Positions 9,101 through 16,865 of a DNA stretch of 23,327 bases are shown piece after piece; positions within the stretch are counted from its first letter, which is position 1; each line of letters begins with the position of its first letter. The DNA comes from JANXSD01 sp038206385 (GTDB taxonomy: Bacteria > Bacteroidota > Bacteroidia > AKYH767-A > OLB10), in the NCBI GenBank assembly GCA_038206385.1, contig JBBRAW010000047.1, positions 1 to 23,327 on the forward strand. Reading direction: 5' to 3'. The notes beneath the pieces are model-generated. The model did not search any database and was not told the origin of the DNA. It was given only the letters and a program-made list of their open reading frames with translations. A program made the translations under genes and the position numbers.

Positions 9101-9178
9101 TTAGCAAACGGTATTTATATTGCAGAAATAATTACTTCAACCTCTAATCAACGAATAAAAATCGTGTCTTCTAAGTAA
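3149..9178 (+). CDS. Giant T9SS-exported multidomain protein: LamG - putative glycoside hydrolase - CBM6/35-like - 13 Ig-like repeats - type A sorting domain
   Basis: 2009 aa. Residues 1-32 are a signal peptide ending VDAQ. Residues 35-268 look like a LamG/concanavalin A-like domain (YWTFDGSNSLSDS, EIWVDGQLP, IDELATY). Residues 270-800 form an enzyme-like region rich in Trp and Tyr, with ENGE (E488, E491), GWDNNEE (628-633) and MTGAEYF (E654). I infer a TIM-barrel glycosidase followed by a beta-sandwich; the family is unassigned. Residues 812-952 (EAELFDN, VWVRARS, LEIDQITV) resemble a CBM6/35 galactose-binding fold. Residues 966-1914 hold 13 Ig-like modules of about 71-74 aa, each starting with FCxGG and most carrying a second Cys in GGCS. 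Residues 1925-2009 are a type A Por secretion tail (YPNPF, LANGIYIAEI). It should be exported by T9SS and anchored or released. It is paralogous to the next gene. ATG 3149 is the only good start. Confidence 0.9.
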   Translation: MNKKKLSVTRMLILGIYGLLATLVNVKDVDAQTWTPNNYWTFDGSNSLSDSMSRSNLNPSYFGSTYTVSAAQSGIGTGKFMTFNGSEKLIVASNPLALDTGFTIELLVRFGQNSHATMEIFGRRDAAISIRFGFPFIRFGTRSIPTGGSSLITDTYEIELNGIGRGTYGYYTDNNWHHLVFKYDAKAGVKEIWVDGQLPIGFSKTLPAGRIPTNATNSNDNVCDLNTTTTYYSFIGDIDELATYTFPLPGAMIFKHYNESLQHQHFSFSNSTTPPPAPSSIVGSIDITEYAPGHPNANVDAVTQLQTFPSSRFKPGNTLFPNIQVFNPAHIAGWLTSNYTNTQLINRSKDVQKELVTNFNYAFQLSNNSGSVSAFSDTNTFPGAWIKYANQNTSWRTSVNSYWPQLIPKDAGKTSKEPYMSCSCQPNSSYLKNAAGQFLDQWGNVVTSYKVISPEAPTDSIKLDGQTQRYYLDQLTKKLTRPLDVIFENGESTPRWEQAALTSDPTVLAAFNASGLNNWHKYMGRAMNRFSSAYVNEFKTLPSLANTRFIYYQINGNPQYSWDYAETRTLETQINSQYYSSGDIYMKWAWNWRYWSADAHGWQFLIDSRLPELTIGDKLYGPTVCPGWDNNEESNVRPAQWLGFLKAVAMTGAEYFNTGYFVEQLPYQNPMNYVWEMAMPGYAQAITSRYEDLLKNGYIMGGDMPNNIITNTTQPGYSFYAGDVRKLVVVRKSNTIAKYAITGTIQPNSNVQGNADINSTATINLDGQKLTFNIRRQGSTYIYDNSNTSSPVFYQLDAWHEASHPYFWDKSFKLEAELFDNVNASVEIKTEVPAGTKVGDFTNYTSYIGFKSPSTAEYNFTPRGTTTSSYYVWVRARSKDGSNTGFNLQLDGTINHSVACVIGTTWTWYCFNTSNSLPIAYSNLSLQNHKLAVTATTAMLEIDQITVTPQSGNYYTVFAAACNATTPPTATITAAGPITFCQGNNVILSANTGTVYLWSNGATTQNITISTAGNYTVAVTSANGTAISSPTAVVVNTIPTNTITTSGPTTFCQGGNVTLTSSSNSGTYLWSNGVTAASINTSTSGNYNVTVTGANGCSSTSAITSVIASSTVPSIITASGATTFCQGGNVNLTANTGIAYKWSTGATTSSINVTTTGNYSVSVTQSGGCSTTSSAIAITASNSIPATISASGPSTFCSGGLVTIIASSGSSYKWSNGATTPSIALSSSGTYNVTVTQSGGCSSTSSSYVASVLPLPSNAVTTSGALTFCQGGSVNLTASASLSTYKWSTGATTSSINASSSGSYRVTVTGSNGCSSVSSSYVVSSTPSVPSTITAGGPTTFCIGGNVTLTANAGSAFLWSTGATTASISVSTSGNYAVSVTQSSGCSSSSSPLSITASNAAPAIVTASGTTTFCQGGAVTLFASSGSNYLWSNGATTSSISLSNSGTYNVTITQAGGCSSVSSQTSVVVNAIPSQTVNTSGPTTFCQGNSVTLSATATSSTFKWSTGATTASIIANTSGNYNVTITGANGCSIQSIAIPVNASSNVPATITTSGSTTFCVGGNVTLTANSGTAYLWSNGSTSSSINVTTTGSYTVRVSQLGGCSATSVATTVTSSSSAPATITASGPIVFCQGSSVTLTANTGSSYLWSTGATTASITTVSSGNFTVTVNQLGGCNGVSPITNVNAITNIPASIIANGPLTFCGGGSVILNANSGSAYLWSNGATTSSITVNTTGSYLVTVSQIGGCTSIAPSVSVNASSGSSTPATVSPSGSVSICQGGNTTFTASAGNIYLWSTGATTASITATSSGNYLVTVTQSGGCSAVSSPSTLVVNPIASFTMGVSGPLSFCNGGKVVFSIVSSTPNIGYVWYKNNVVMSGVSTSSYTASTAGTYLARVQLGGCGAFSNRYSVTIPCREGEIINKSDFNFTAYPNPFVDATTLAFELTDPTEVTVRILDMSGKLIDILLNKINVNAGETKIEYATSNLANGIYIAEIITSTSNQRIKIVSSK
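6046..8890 (+). repeat. In-gene array of 13 Ig-like module repeats (about 215 bp each)
   Basis: Coding repeats in the first giant gene, residues 966-1914. Each unit encodes a core of the form GPxTFCQGGxVTLTA...YLWSxGATTxSI...GxYxVTVTxxGGCSS. Units are 71-74 codons where measured. The first unit lacks the second Cys (ANGTAISS) and the thirteenth is the most divergent (YVWYKNN). These are protein repeats built into a stalk, not a CRISPR or mobile element. Confidence 0.9.
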
Positions 9179-9545
9179 CTCTAAAAATAAATTTTAGTAA
9201 AGGAGACAGTCAATACCTGTCTCCTTTTTTTATAAATTGTAATAAGAAAATTCTTAAGTCTCTTTTAAAAGAAAAAAAATACTTTAATAAAGTAGTTACA
9301 TTAATTTATTACACTCTTTTTTCTCTAGTCTTTTATGTTTTTTAGAATTAAATTTTTAATATGCTCTCTCAAAGAGCCACTTTTCAAGAATTAAAAACAA
9401 TGTTTTTTTTCAAAAGTCTTACAAAACAAGAAACATATAATTTACAACTCCATCCAAAATGATAGCTCATATATATTGCATGCATTAAACAACCGAAAAA
9501 CAATTGGTCAAAACAAAGGTTGTGCCAAACGCAAAAAAATTGAGC
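9179..9545. other. Intergenic stretch between the two giant genes
   Basis: It begins with the intrinsic terminator at 9199-9231. The remainder is very AT-rich and holds two 15-base palindromes with single-base centres (TACTTTA-A-TAAAGTA at 9280-9294; AAAAACA-A-TGTTTTT at 9393-9407) and a short GCTCT/AGAGC hairpin (9363-9377). I found no TTTG on the plus strand and so no TAnnTTTG box. The promoter of the second giant gene is therefore not identified. Confidence 0.6.
9199..9231 (+). terminator. Strong intrinsic terminator after the first giant gene
   Basis: A perfect 11-bp stem (AAAGGAGACAG 9199-9209 with CTGTCTCCTTT 9217-9227) around a 7-base loop, running into a T tract (9225-9231). It starts 20 bases after the stop codon and should separate transcription of the two paralogous genes. 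Confidence 0.92.
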
Positions 9546-12500
9546 ATGAAAAAAGGTTTTACAAAAACAAAAAAAGTAATTGGAAATTGGGTGCTGAATC
9601 TATTTCTTACTTCATTAATTATATCAATGTCGTTCGAGATTTCAACAGCACAATATTCACCATTCCATTACTTTACATTTGATGGAAGTAACCCGTTAAA
9701 AGATTCGTTAAGTACAGCTGTTTTAAATCCAGCATATTTTCAAAGTACTTATAATTTTTCGAATAGCGCTGTAGGTAAATCTTTAACTCTTGGTGTTGGT
9801 GGAAAAGATATTGTGGTATCAAGCACAATGCCGATCGATACTGTTATCACTATAGAATATTTATTTAAACCATCACATGATTTTAGTACAACAACATTTA
9901 TTACCAGAAGAGATGGTGCCGTATATATTAAAATGGGCTATCCATATATTGAATTCATAACAAATGCTATTTCGTCTGCAGGAGCTGGTATTCATCATGA
10001 TCAAATGATCAATCTAGAAGGAATTGGGAGAGCTTCTTTTTCATATTATGTAGATGGAAATTTTCATCAGATGGTGTTTAAATATAATGTGAAAACTGGC
10101 GTGAAAGAAGTATGGATTGATGGTCAATTACCAAATGGCTTTTCTGCCTCAACAACTACTGGAAGGTTTAATCCGAATAGTGGAAATTTATCAAATAATA
10201 TTTTAGATTTGAGTTCTGTAACTTCTTATGACCGACTAAATGGTGATGTGGATGAATTGGCATTATATAACATCGACTTGCCAGGAAATATGATTTACAA
10301 ACATTATACTGAGTTTCTACAAGCCAAGCATTTCTCGTTTAATTCAACTACATTAAATGCCCCAACTCCATCAGCAGTTACTGCAGGTGTTGATTTGAAT
10401 GATTACCCTGTTGGTCATCCTACTCCATCAGTAAATGCAATTGATCAATTAAAAAGTTATCCAACACCTCGATACAAAAAAGGACATACACTCTTGCCAA
10501 ATTTTGACTGGATCGGAATGGAATACTTTGGTTCAGCATATCAACCAAATGTTACTAATGCTACCGCTGTAGCTAATACAGTTGCTATTCAAACTGAATT
10601 AGCAAAAAACTTTAATTATTCAGTATTAGTTGCATCAAATACATGTTCATATACTCAATATTCAAGTACTAGTAATTTTCAAGGTGCATGGGTTCAATTA
10701 GCAAATCAAAATCCACAATGGAAAACATCAGCTATTTGCTTTTGGGCACAAATCAATCCTCAGGTTGCAGGATACACATCGAATACTGGATATATTTCTA
10801 ATAAAAATCTTTCTTCGCAATTTTATTTAAAAAACAGTAGCAGTCAGTTTTTAGATTTAAATGGAAACACGTCATCAAACAAATATTGGACGCCTTCAGC
10901 TCCTGTTGATTCATTTTATAAAGATGGTTTAACACAGCGATTTTTGATGACTAAATTATTAAATGTAATGACGCGTCCGTTGGATTTCCTTTGCGAAAAT
11001 GGTGAAGTAATTCCTAAGCCAGAATTATCTGCAATGCAAAAAGACCCATCTGTCGTTAACGATAAAAATACAACATCATACGACTGGGATACTTATTTAG
11101 GGAATCGTAAACTAAAAGCTTCACTTGCTTACCGTGATCAATTTATTACATTACCAGGATTGCAAAATACTAAGTATACTGAATATCAAATTTCAGGTGC
11201 AACTTCAAGAATAAAATATAGTGAAACGAGAGGGATTAATAAAAACATCAATGGTCAAAACTATGCTACTCCAGACTTTTATCCGCGATGGGCCTCTAAT
11301 TGGTATACTGGTGTTAGTGCATGGAATGGTTGGCAACATATTATTGAAGGAAGATATTATGAGTTACAACTTGGAGACAAGCTATATTCTCCTTTTGTTG
11401 CAGCAGGGTGGGATTTAAACGAAGAAAATAATATTCGTCCTGGTCAATGGTTAGGATTATTAAAAGTATTAGGAATGACAGGTGCAGAATTTTATTACAC
11501 TGGGTACTTTAATGAAGCAGGCTCTTACAACGCGCCTAACCCTCCACCAGCAAGTCCTGATGGTTATGCATGGCAAGCAGTAATGCCTTCATACGCACAA
11601 GCAACAACAAGTAGGTTTGAAGATGTTTTACGAAATGGTTCTTTACTTTTAGGAGATGCGCCTTATTCAACTGGAACTCCAAGCAGACCAGGTTACTCAT
11701 TTAACACTGGCGATACAAGAAAATTAGTTGTTGTTCGAAAAAGTGATACAAAAGATCTATATGCAATTACAGGGACTATCCAACCAAATTCTAATATGAT
11801 GGGTAATGCTGAAATTGAAGGTGATGCTTTAATTAATTTAAATGGTCAACAATTACAATTCAAAGTTCGGCGCCAAGGAAGTACTTATATTTATGATAAT
11901 ACAAATCCTTCTCAACCCATATTTTATCAAATAGATGCTTGGCATGAATCAACTCATCCATCACGTTGGTCGAAAGATTTTAATATAGAAGCAGAAGTTT
12001 TTGATAACACAACAGCACTAGCACAAGTAAAAACTGTTCGCTCATCAAATGCAAATACAGGTGATTTTAGAAATGCAACAAGTTATGTTACACGTGCAAC
12101 AACGGCAACAACGAATCCAACTTTAGAATACAATTTTACACCTAGAAATAATTCTAATCTTTATTTTTGGGTACGCGCAAGAAATAATGGTGGACCTTCT
12201 GCTGGAATTACAGTGAGTTTAAACGGACAAAATCAAAAGAGTATTGGATGTATTGCTGATACAGCATGGAACTGGTATAGCTTAGATGCATGTTCAAATG
12301 CAGCAATAAATTTCTCAAGTTTATCACCTCAAGAATATACATTAATGATTACGCCTAATGGTTCAACATTAGAAATAGATCGAATGCTTTTAACAATTGA
12401 TCCAACGATTAATTTAAATTCAAATCAAGCATCTTGCGGTACTACTGTTGCAGCTATTTCACAATCAGGTTCAACAAATTTTTGCCAAGGTGGAAGTGTA

Positions 12501-15500
12501 ACTTTAACGGCTGCTTTAGGTACTGGTTATACTTGGTCGAATGGGCAAACAGCACAATCAATTACTGTTAGTGTATCAGGAAATTATTCTGTTACTGTAA
12601 ATAATGGTACTGGATGCTCTTCTATTTCAAATCCTATAACTGTTACAGTTCAAAGTAAACCTTCCTCAATTATAACCCCTTCAGGTTCTACAACAATTTG
12701 TAATGGACAAAATGTTATACTTTCTTCGTCGTTAGGAACTAGTTATTTATGGTCCAATTCTGCGACAACACAATCGATCACAGTAAGTAGCACAGGTAAT
12801 TATAATGTTACGGTATCGAATTCAAATGGCTGTACAACCACTTCAATAATACAATCCGTAACTGTTTCATCAGCTCTTATTGCTACAATATCTGCTAATG
12901 GAAACACTAGTTTTTGCCAAGGTGGCTCTGTTGTATTGTCAGCACCAGCAGGATACAATTATCTTTGGTCTAATGGGAAAACTACTCAACAAATTACAGC
13001 AACATCAGCTGGTAATTATAGTGTTACAATAACAAATTCCAGTGGATGTTCTGCTACTTCGTCAGTACAATCTATAAATGTGTCTACTTCACCAATTGCT
13101 ACAATAACTGCAAGTGGCAATACAAGTTTTTGTCAAGGAGGATCTGTCATTTTATCAGCACCTACTGGTTATAATTATATTTGGTCGAATGGAAATACCG
13201 CACAACAAATTACGGCAACAACAACCGGTAATTATAGTGTAACAGTAACAAATTTTGGTGGATGTTCTGCTACTTCTACTATACAAGCAGTAACTGTATC
13301 GAATACACCAATTGCAACAATAACTGCAAATGGAAACACTAGTATATGTCAAGGTGGATCTGTTATCTTATCTGCTCCATCAGGATACAATTATATTTGG
13401 TCGAATGGAAATTCAACTCAGCAAATTACAGTAACTACTGCAGGAAACTACGTTGTAACAGTTAGCAATACGGGAGGTTGTAATGCAACGTCACAACCAA
13501 TTTCAATTACTGTAAACTCTTTACCTCAACCAACAATTACAGCTATCGGGCCATTAACTTTTTGTGATGGAGGAAACGTTCAACTAAACGCTACAGGTGG
13601 AGCTAACTTTGTATGGTCAAACGGTGCAACAACTTCATCAATTGCTGCAACTCAATCAGGAAATTATTTAGTGACTGCAACTGATGCGAATGGATGTAAC
13701 GCAATTTCTAATTCCATTTCAGTTATAAATAATGCAGCACCAATTGCAACCATATTAGTAAATGGTCCCACAACATTAGTAACTGGACAAACTACAACGC
13801 TCACTGTGTCAAATGGTGTTTCCTATTTATGGCAGCCAGGTGGCATGACAACTCCTTCAATAACTGTAACGACGGCTGGAACATATAATGCAATTGTAAC
13901 CAATGTAAGTGGCTGTACAGCTCAATCTACTAATATTATCATCACACAAACATCTCTTTCACCTAATGTAATTATCCAAACTAATGGTTCACCGTCCTTC
14001 TGCGATGGAGGGTCAGTTCAATTAAATGTAATAGGTGGCAGTAATAATTATATTTGGTCACCAGGAGGTTCAACATCAAACAATATTACTGTAACAAAAG
14101 AAGGAATGTATTATGTTTATTCCCGAAATAACACTGGGCAAGTTGTTGGAAGAGATTCCATTTATGTAAGTGTAAATTCAATTCCATTAACTCCAGAAAT
14201 AAGAATAACATATATTCCAAATACAGCATATCAGTTAACTGCATTTGAACCTTCAGCAGTAACTTATTTATGGTCAAACGGTCAAACTACAGCTAGTGTA
14301 AACGTAATGCAAGCGCAGAACTTAAGTGTAAGAACAACAAATGCGTTCGGATGTACTTCTCCGATACAACAGATGAACGTGAATAGTATTATCTCAAAAA
14401 GTTGTACAACACCTGACATGTTAACTGCATACAATTTAAGCGATACATCAGCAAATTTAGGTTGGAACCCGGCAATTACTGGGGAGATCTTCAAAGTGAC
14501 ATATTGGGAAAATGGCTCTTCCATCCTTAAAAATGTTTCAGTATCAGGAACTACATCATCAATTTCATTACCTAATTTATTGCCAGGAACTTCTTATCGA
14601 TGGTATGTTCAATCAGTATGTACCTCTGGTATATATCAAAGTGGCACATACCTCTTTAAAACATTAAGTAACCCATTAAACTGCGGATCAGTTCCAGAAC
14701 ATTTACGTGCAATAAATATTAAAACGAAAAAAGCAGATTTAGTTTGGTATTCCACTATTGCAGATATTTATCAAGTAAAATACCATCCAGTTGGTTCAAC
14801 TACATGGAAATTTCTTCAACTAACTGGTTCATTAAATTCAAGTGGAACAACTTTATCAAACCTATTATCGAATACAACTTATGAGTGGCAAATTCAAACA
14901 ACTTGCAAGGGTTATACTTCTCCTTATTCACTAACATCGCTATTCACTACACTAGATACTTGCGGTGAATTAGGCACTTTAACTCTTTTAAATATCAACA
15001 TGACAACAGCAGATTTAGGATGGACAAATCTAACTCCGATGAATTCTGTTAGAATTAAAATAACGGATGTATCAACTGGAACTTATCGATTAATTTCCAT
15101 TAATTATAATCCTTCAAATGGTATTTATAGTGTAACGAAATTACAACCAAATAGAAAGTATACTGCTGAAGTGCGTGGGATTTGTTCAACAGGAGTTTTT
15201 GGTCCATGGTCGAATAAAATTACGTTTACTACGACCAACATTATATTACGATTAGAAGACAATAATCCATTGCAACTTAATGGTTATCCGAATCCAACAA
15301 CAGATCGATTATTCTACTCTTTTACGTCTGCTAAAAAAGGAGATTACATAGTAAAAGTATGTGATCTTTCGGGAAGAGAATTAATGCAAGAAATGCGTAG
15401 TTCAGATGAAGGCGACAATGCAAATGACGTTGCTGTAAATAATTTTGCAAAAGGAATTTACATGTTAATTGTACAAAAAGGAACAGAAACAAGTAGATTT

Positions 15501-15518
15501 AGATTTGCAGTAGAATAA
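9546..15518 (+). CDS. Giant T9SS-exported multidomain protein: LamG - putative glycoside hydrolase - CBM6/35-like - 9 Ig-like - 3 FN3 - type A sorting domain
   Basis: 1990 aa from ATG 9546. An upstream in-frame TTG (9504) adds 14 residues but is unlikely, because the ATG already gives a normal signal peptide (1-36, ending EISTAQ). Residues 40-270 are LamG-like (YFTFDGSNPLKDS, VWIDGQLP, VDELALY). Residues 275-800 are the enzyme-like region, sharing ENGE (E484, E487), GWDLNEE (622-627) and MTGAEFY (E648) with the upstream paralogue. Residues 812-950 are CBM6/35-like (IEAEVFDN, FWVRARN, LEIDRML). Residues 968-1617 are nine Ig-like modules, the last three degenerate. Residues 1619-1708, 1712-1800 and about 1804-1900 are FN3-like (LGW, YRWYVQSVC, YEWQIQTTC). 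Residues 1911-1990 are a type A T9SS tail (GYPNPTTDRL, FAKGIYMLIVQK). A perfect terminator follows. Substrate unknown. Confidence 0.9.
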   Translation: MKKGFTKTKKVIGNWVLNLFLTSLIISMSFEISTAQYSPFHYFTFDGSNPLKDSLSTAVLNPAYFQSTYNFSNSAVGKSLTLGVGGKDIVVSSTMPIDTVITIEYLFKPSHDFSTTTFITRRDGAVYIKMGYPYIEFITNAISSAGAGIHHDQMINLEGIGRASFSYYVDGNFHQMVFKYNVKTGVKEVWIDGQLPNGFSASTTTGRFNPNSGNLSNNILDLSSVTSYDRLNGDVDELALYNIDLPGNMIYKHYTEFLQAKHFSFNSTTLNAPTPSAVTAGVDLNDYPVGHPTPSVNAIDQLKSYPTPRYKKGHTLLPNFDWIGMEYFGSAYQPNVTNATAVANTVAIQTELAKNFNYSVLVASNTCSYTQYSSTSNFQGAWVQLANQNPQWKTSAICFWAQINPQVAGYTSNTGYISNKNLSSQFYLKNSSSQFLDLNGNTSSNKYWTPSAPVDSFYKDGLTQRFLMTKLLNVMTRPLDFLCENGEVIPKPELSAMQKDPSVVNDKNTTSYDWDTYLGNRKLKASLAYRDQFITLPGLQNTKYTEYQISGATSRIKYSETRGINKNINGQNYATPDFYPRWASNWYTGVSAWNGWQHIIEGRYYELQLGDKLYSPFVAAGWDLNEENNIRPGQWLGLLKVLGMTGAEFYYTGYFNEAGSYNAPNPPPASPDGYAWQAVMPSYAQATTSRFEDVLRNGSLLLGDAPYSTGTPSRPGYSFNTGDTRKLVVVRKSDTKDLYAITGTIQPNSNMMGNAEIEGDALINLNGQQLQFKVRRQGSTYIYDNTNPSQPIFYQIDAWHESTHPSRWSKDFNIEAEVFDNTTALAQVKTVRSSNANTGDFRNATSYVTRATTATTNPTLEYNFTPRNNSNLYFWVRARNNGGPSAGITVSLNGQNQKSIGCIADTAWNWYSLDACSNAAINFSSLSPQEYTLMITPNGSTLEIDRMLLTIDPTINLNSNQASCGTTVAAISQSGSTNFCQGGSVTLTAALGTGYTWSNGQTAQSITVSVSGNYSVTVNNGTGCSSISNPITVTVQSKPSSIITPSGSTTICNGQNVILSSSLGTSYLWSNSATTQSITVSSTGNYNVTVSNSNGCTTTSIIQSVTVSSALIATISANGNTSFCQGGSVVLSAPAGYNYLWSNGKTTQQITATSAGNYSVTITNSSGCSATSSVQSINVSTSPIATITASGNTSFCQGGSVILSAPTGYNYIWSNGNTAQQITATTTGNYSVTVTNFGGCSATSTIQAVTVSNTPIATITANGNTSICQGGSVILSAPSGYNYIWSNGNSTQQITVTTAGNYVVTVSNTGGCNATSQPISITVNSLPQPTITAIGPLTFCDGGNVQLNATGGANFVWSNGATTSSIAATQSGNYLVTATDANGCNAISNSISVINNAAPIATILVNGPTTLVTGQTTTLTVSNGVSYLWQPGGMTTPSITVTTAGTYNAIVTNVSGCTAQSTNIIITQTSLSPNVIIQTNGSPSFCDGGSVQLNVIGGSNNYIWSPGGSTSNNITVTKEGMYYVYSRNNTGQVVGRDSIYVSVNSIPLTPEIRITYIPNTAYQLTAFEPSAVTYLWSNGQTTASVNVMQAQNLSVRTTNAFGCTSPIQQMNVNSIISKSCTTPDMLTAYNLSDTSANLGWNPAITGEIFKVTYWENGSSILKNVSVSGTTSSISLPNLLPGTSYRWYVQSVCTSGIYQSGTYLFKTLSNPLNCGSVPEHLRAINIKTKKADLVWYSTIADIYQVKYHPVGSTTWKFLQLTGSLNSSGTTLSNLLSNTTYEWQIQTTCKGYTSPYSLTSLFTTLDTCGELGTLTLLNINMTTADLGWTNLTPMNSVRIKITDVSTGTYRLISINYNPSNGIYSVTKLQPNRKYTAEVRGICSTGVFGPWSNKITFTTTNIILRLEDNNPLQLNGYPNPTTDRLFYSFTSAKKGDYIVKVCDLSGRELMQEMRSSDEGDNANDVAVNNFAKGIYMLIVQKGTETSRFRFAVE
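12450..14396 (+). repeat. In-gene array of 9 Ig-like module repeats, with an exact 216-bp period in part
   Basis: Coding repeats in the second giant gene (residues about 968-1617). Modules 3 to 6 begin their G-x-T core at 12900, 13116, 13332 and 13548, an exact 216-bp (72-codon) period. Modules 3-5 are nearly identical in protein (GNTSFCQGGSVxLSAPxGYN) and similar in DNA. Modules 7-9 have lost part of the FC...GC cysteine pair. Confidence 0.88.
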
Positions 15519-15530
15519 AATTTAATAACC

Positions 15531-15575
15531 CGAATAATAAAAAAGACCTTTAATCAAGGTCTTTTTTATTATTCG
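15531..15575. terminator. Bidirectional intrinsic terminator between convergent genes
   Basis: A perfect 20-bp stem (15531-15550 with 15556-15575) around the loop TAATC. The core is AAAAAAGACCTT/AAGGTCTTTTTT, so a T tract follows the GC-containing stem in both directions. It serves the giant gene ending at 15518 and the minus-strand gene ending at 15569, whose TAA stop lies inside the stem. Confidence 0.93.
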
Positions 15576-16750
15576 AAATCTTTATATAATAAATATTTTT
15601 TTCTTGTAATTTTGAAAGAACGAATCCCTTCAACCCATGAAGCTCGGATTTTTTCCTCAGTAGAACTATTAATTATCTGGAGTCTTAATTCGTTAGTCCC
15701 TGCTAGATTATCAAAAAAATTATTAAAAAAGGATTGCTTATCAGCGTAGTCTTTATACATTTCTAAGAGGAAAGAAAGATTAATTTTTTTCGGATTAACA
15801 CGTCCTTGTTTAACCAGATTTAAGCCAAAACACTTTTGGCCTTGGTAGGGTGGCTTTAGTGACATTCCGAGAATACTCTGCGGAATAAAATAAAATTTTC
15901 GCTTTATATTTCTAGGAGAACCGATGACTTGAAAAGGTATCATTGTGCCTCTTCCAACACTAATTTTTGTTCCTTCGAAAAAACAGAGTGATGGATATAA
16001 ATTGATAGCATTTTTATTTGGCAAGTTAGGCGAAGGATTAATTGGCAAAATATAGTTTGTTAGATGATCCCAATTCAATAATTTAATTATTTTCAAATTG
16101 CAAATCATGCTATCTTTTAAAAGATATTCTCCATTTAACATTAATGCATATTCGGCAATCGTCATCCCATAAACAACAGGAATGGATTGCATTCCGACAA
16201 ATGATTTAAATTTAGAATTTAATACTGGGCCATCTACATAACCACCATGAGGATTTGGGCGATCAAGAATAATAAGTTGAATATTATGACTAGCGCAAGA
16301 CTCCATTACATACTGCAACGTTGATATGTAAGTATAAAATCTTACTCCAACATCTTGAATATCGAAGACTACTATATCGATGTTTTTTAAATCTTCGTCG
16401 CTTGGTTTCTCATGATCTCCATAAAGTGAAACAACCTGAAGTTTTGTGTTTTTATCAATTCCATCTTTAACATTTTCTCCAGCTTCAGAAGTTCCTCTAA
16501 AGCCATGTTCTGGAGCGAATATTACTTTCACTTTTACGTTTAATGAAATTAATGTATCAATTAAATGTGTACTTCCAATAGTTGATGTTTTATTCGCAAC
16601 AATTGCAACATTTTTCCCTTTTAACAAATCAATATATTCATTAATTTGAGATGCTCCCGTTATTGGTTTAACTATGAAATTACTTCCATACAATGAATAT
16701 GAGGCTGTAAAAAAAATAAAAATTAACGCTAAATTTTTAATTATATCCAT
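15569..16750 (-). CDS. namZ: Exo-beta-N-acetylmuramidase, NamZ/DUF1343 family (GH171)
   Basis: NamZ enzymes remove N-acetylmuramic acid from the non-reducing end of murein fragments, in cell-wall recycling or scavenging. From ATG 16750 the protein has 393 aa, the usual family length, with a signal peptide (MDIIKNLALIFIFF...SLYGS). The frame extends upstream to an ATG at 16783 and a TTG at 16798, but these would bury the signal sequence behind a basic segment. Family blocks are all present: VANKTS (51-56), FAPEHGFRG (78-86, with the Glu of PEHG as candidate catalytic residue), FDIQDVGVRFYTY, LDRPNPHGG, VYGMTIAEY, NPSPNLP, LYPSLCFFEGT and VGRGTMIPF. Predicted periplasmic or outer-membrane-associated. 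It is divergent from the permease gene at 16995 and convergent with the giant gene, sharing its terminator. Confidence 0.93.
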   Translation of the reverse strand: MDIIKNLALIFIFFTASYSLYGSNFIVKPITGASQINEYIDLLKGKNVAIVANKTSTIGSTHLIDTLISLNVKVKVIFAPEHGFRGTSEAGENVKDGIDKNTKLQVVSLYGDHEKPSDEDLKNIDIVVFDIQDVGVRFYTYISTLQYVMESCASHNIQLIILDRPNPHGGYVDGPVLNSKFKSFVGMQSIPVVYGMTIAEYALMLNGEYLLKDSMICNLKIIKLLNWDHLTNYILPINPSPNLPNKNAINLYPSLCFFEGTKISVGRGTMIPFQVIGSPRNIKRKFYFIPQSILGMSLKPPYQGQKCFGLNLVKQGRVNPKKINLSFLLEMYKDYADKQSFFNNFFDNLAGTNELRLQIINSSTEEKIRASWVEGIRSFKITRKKYLLYKDFE

Positions 16751-16857
16751 TCTTCTAGGAAGACAAATAAGATGCCAAATCATTTCTTGTTTTTTCAACT
16801 ATTCAACTAATGGCAAGTGACGAAACAGTTTGTTTACTTCTGTTTGTATTGGAATTG

Positions 16858-16865
16858 CAAAAATA
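16858..16865 (-). promoter_or_regulatory. Candidate -7 box for namZ
   Basis: The minus strand reads TATTTTTG, a match to TAnnTTTG. It lies about 108 bases upstream of ATG 16750. No TTG is seen at the expected -33 distance, so support rests on the -7 match and location in the divergent intergenic region. Confidence 0.3.

Noticed and set aside
9280..9407. Two 15-base palindromes (9280-9294 and 9393-9407) as operators for the second giant gene
   Set aside because: Both are mostly A/T and such palindromes are expected by chance here; they do not share a common motif.
9504..9545. TTG-initiated extension of the second giant protein
   Set aside because: ATG 9546 already gives a complete signal peptide; the extension adds a basic Lys-rich stretch with no clear function or ribosome binding site.
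9476..9682. 68-codon plus-strand frame overlapping the start of the second giant gene
   Set aside because: It runs through the signal peptide region of the real gene in another frame, with composition like an out-of-frame reading.
16446..16649. Plus-strand open frame antisense to namZ
   Set aside because: It lies wholly opposite a well-conserved family protein and has no protein-like features of its own.
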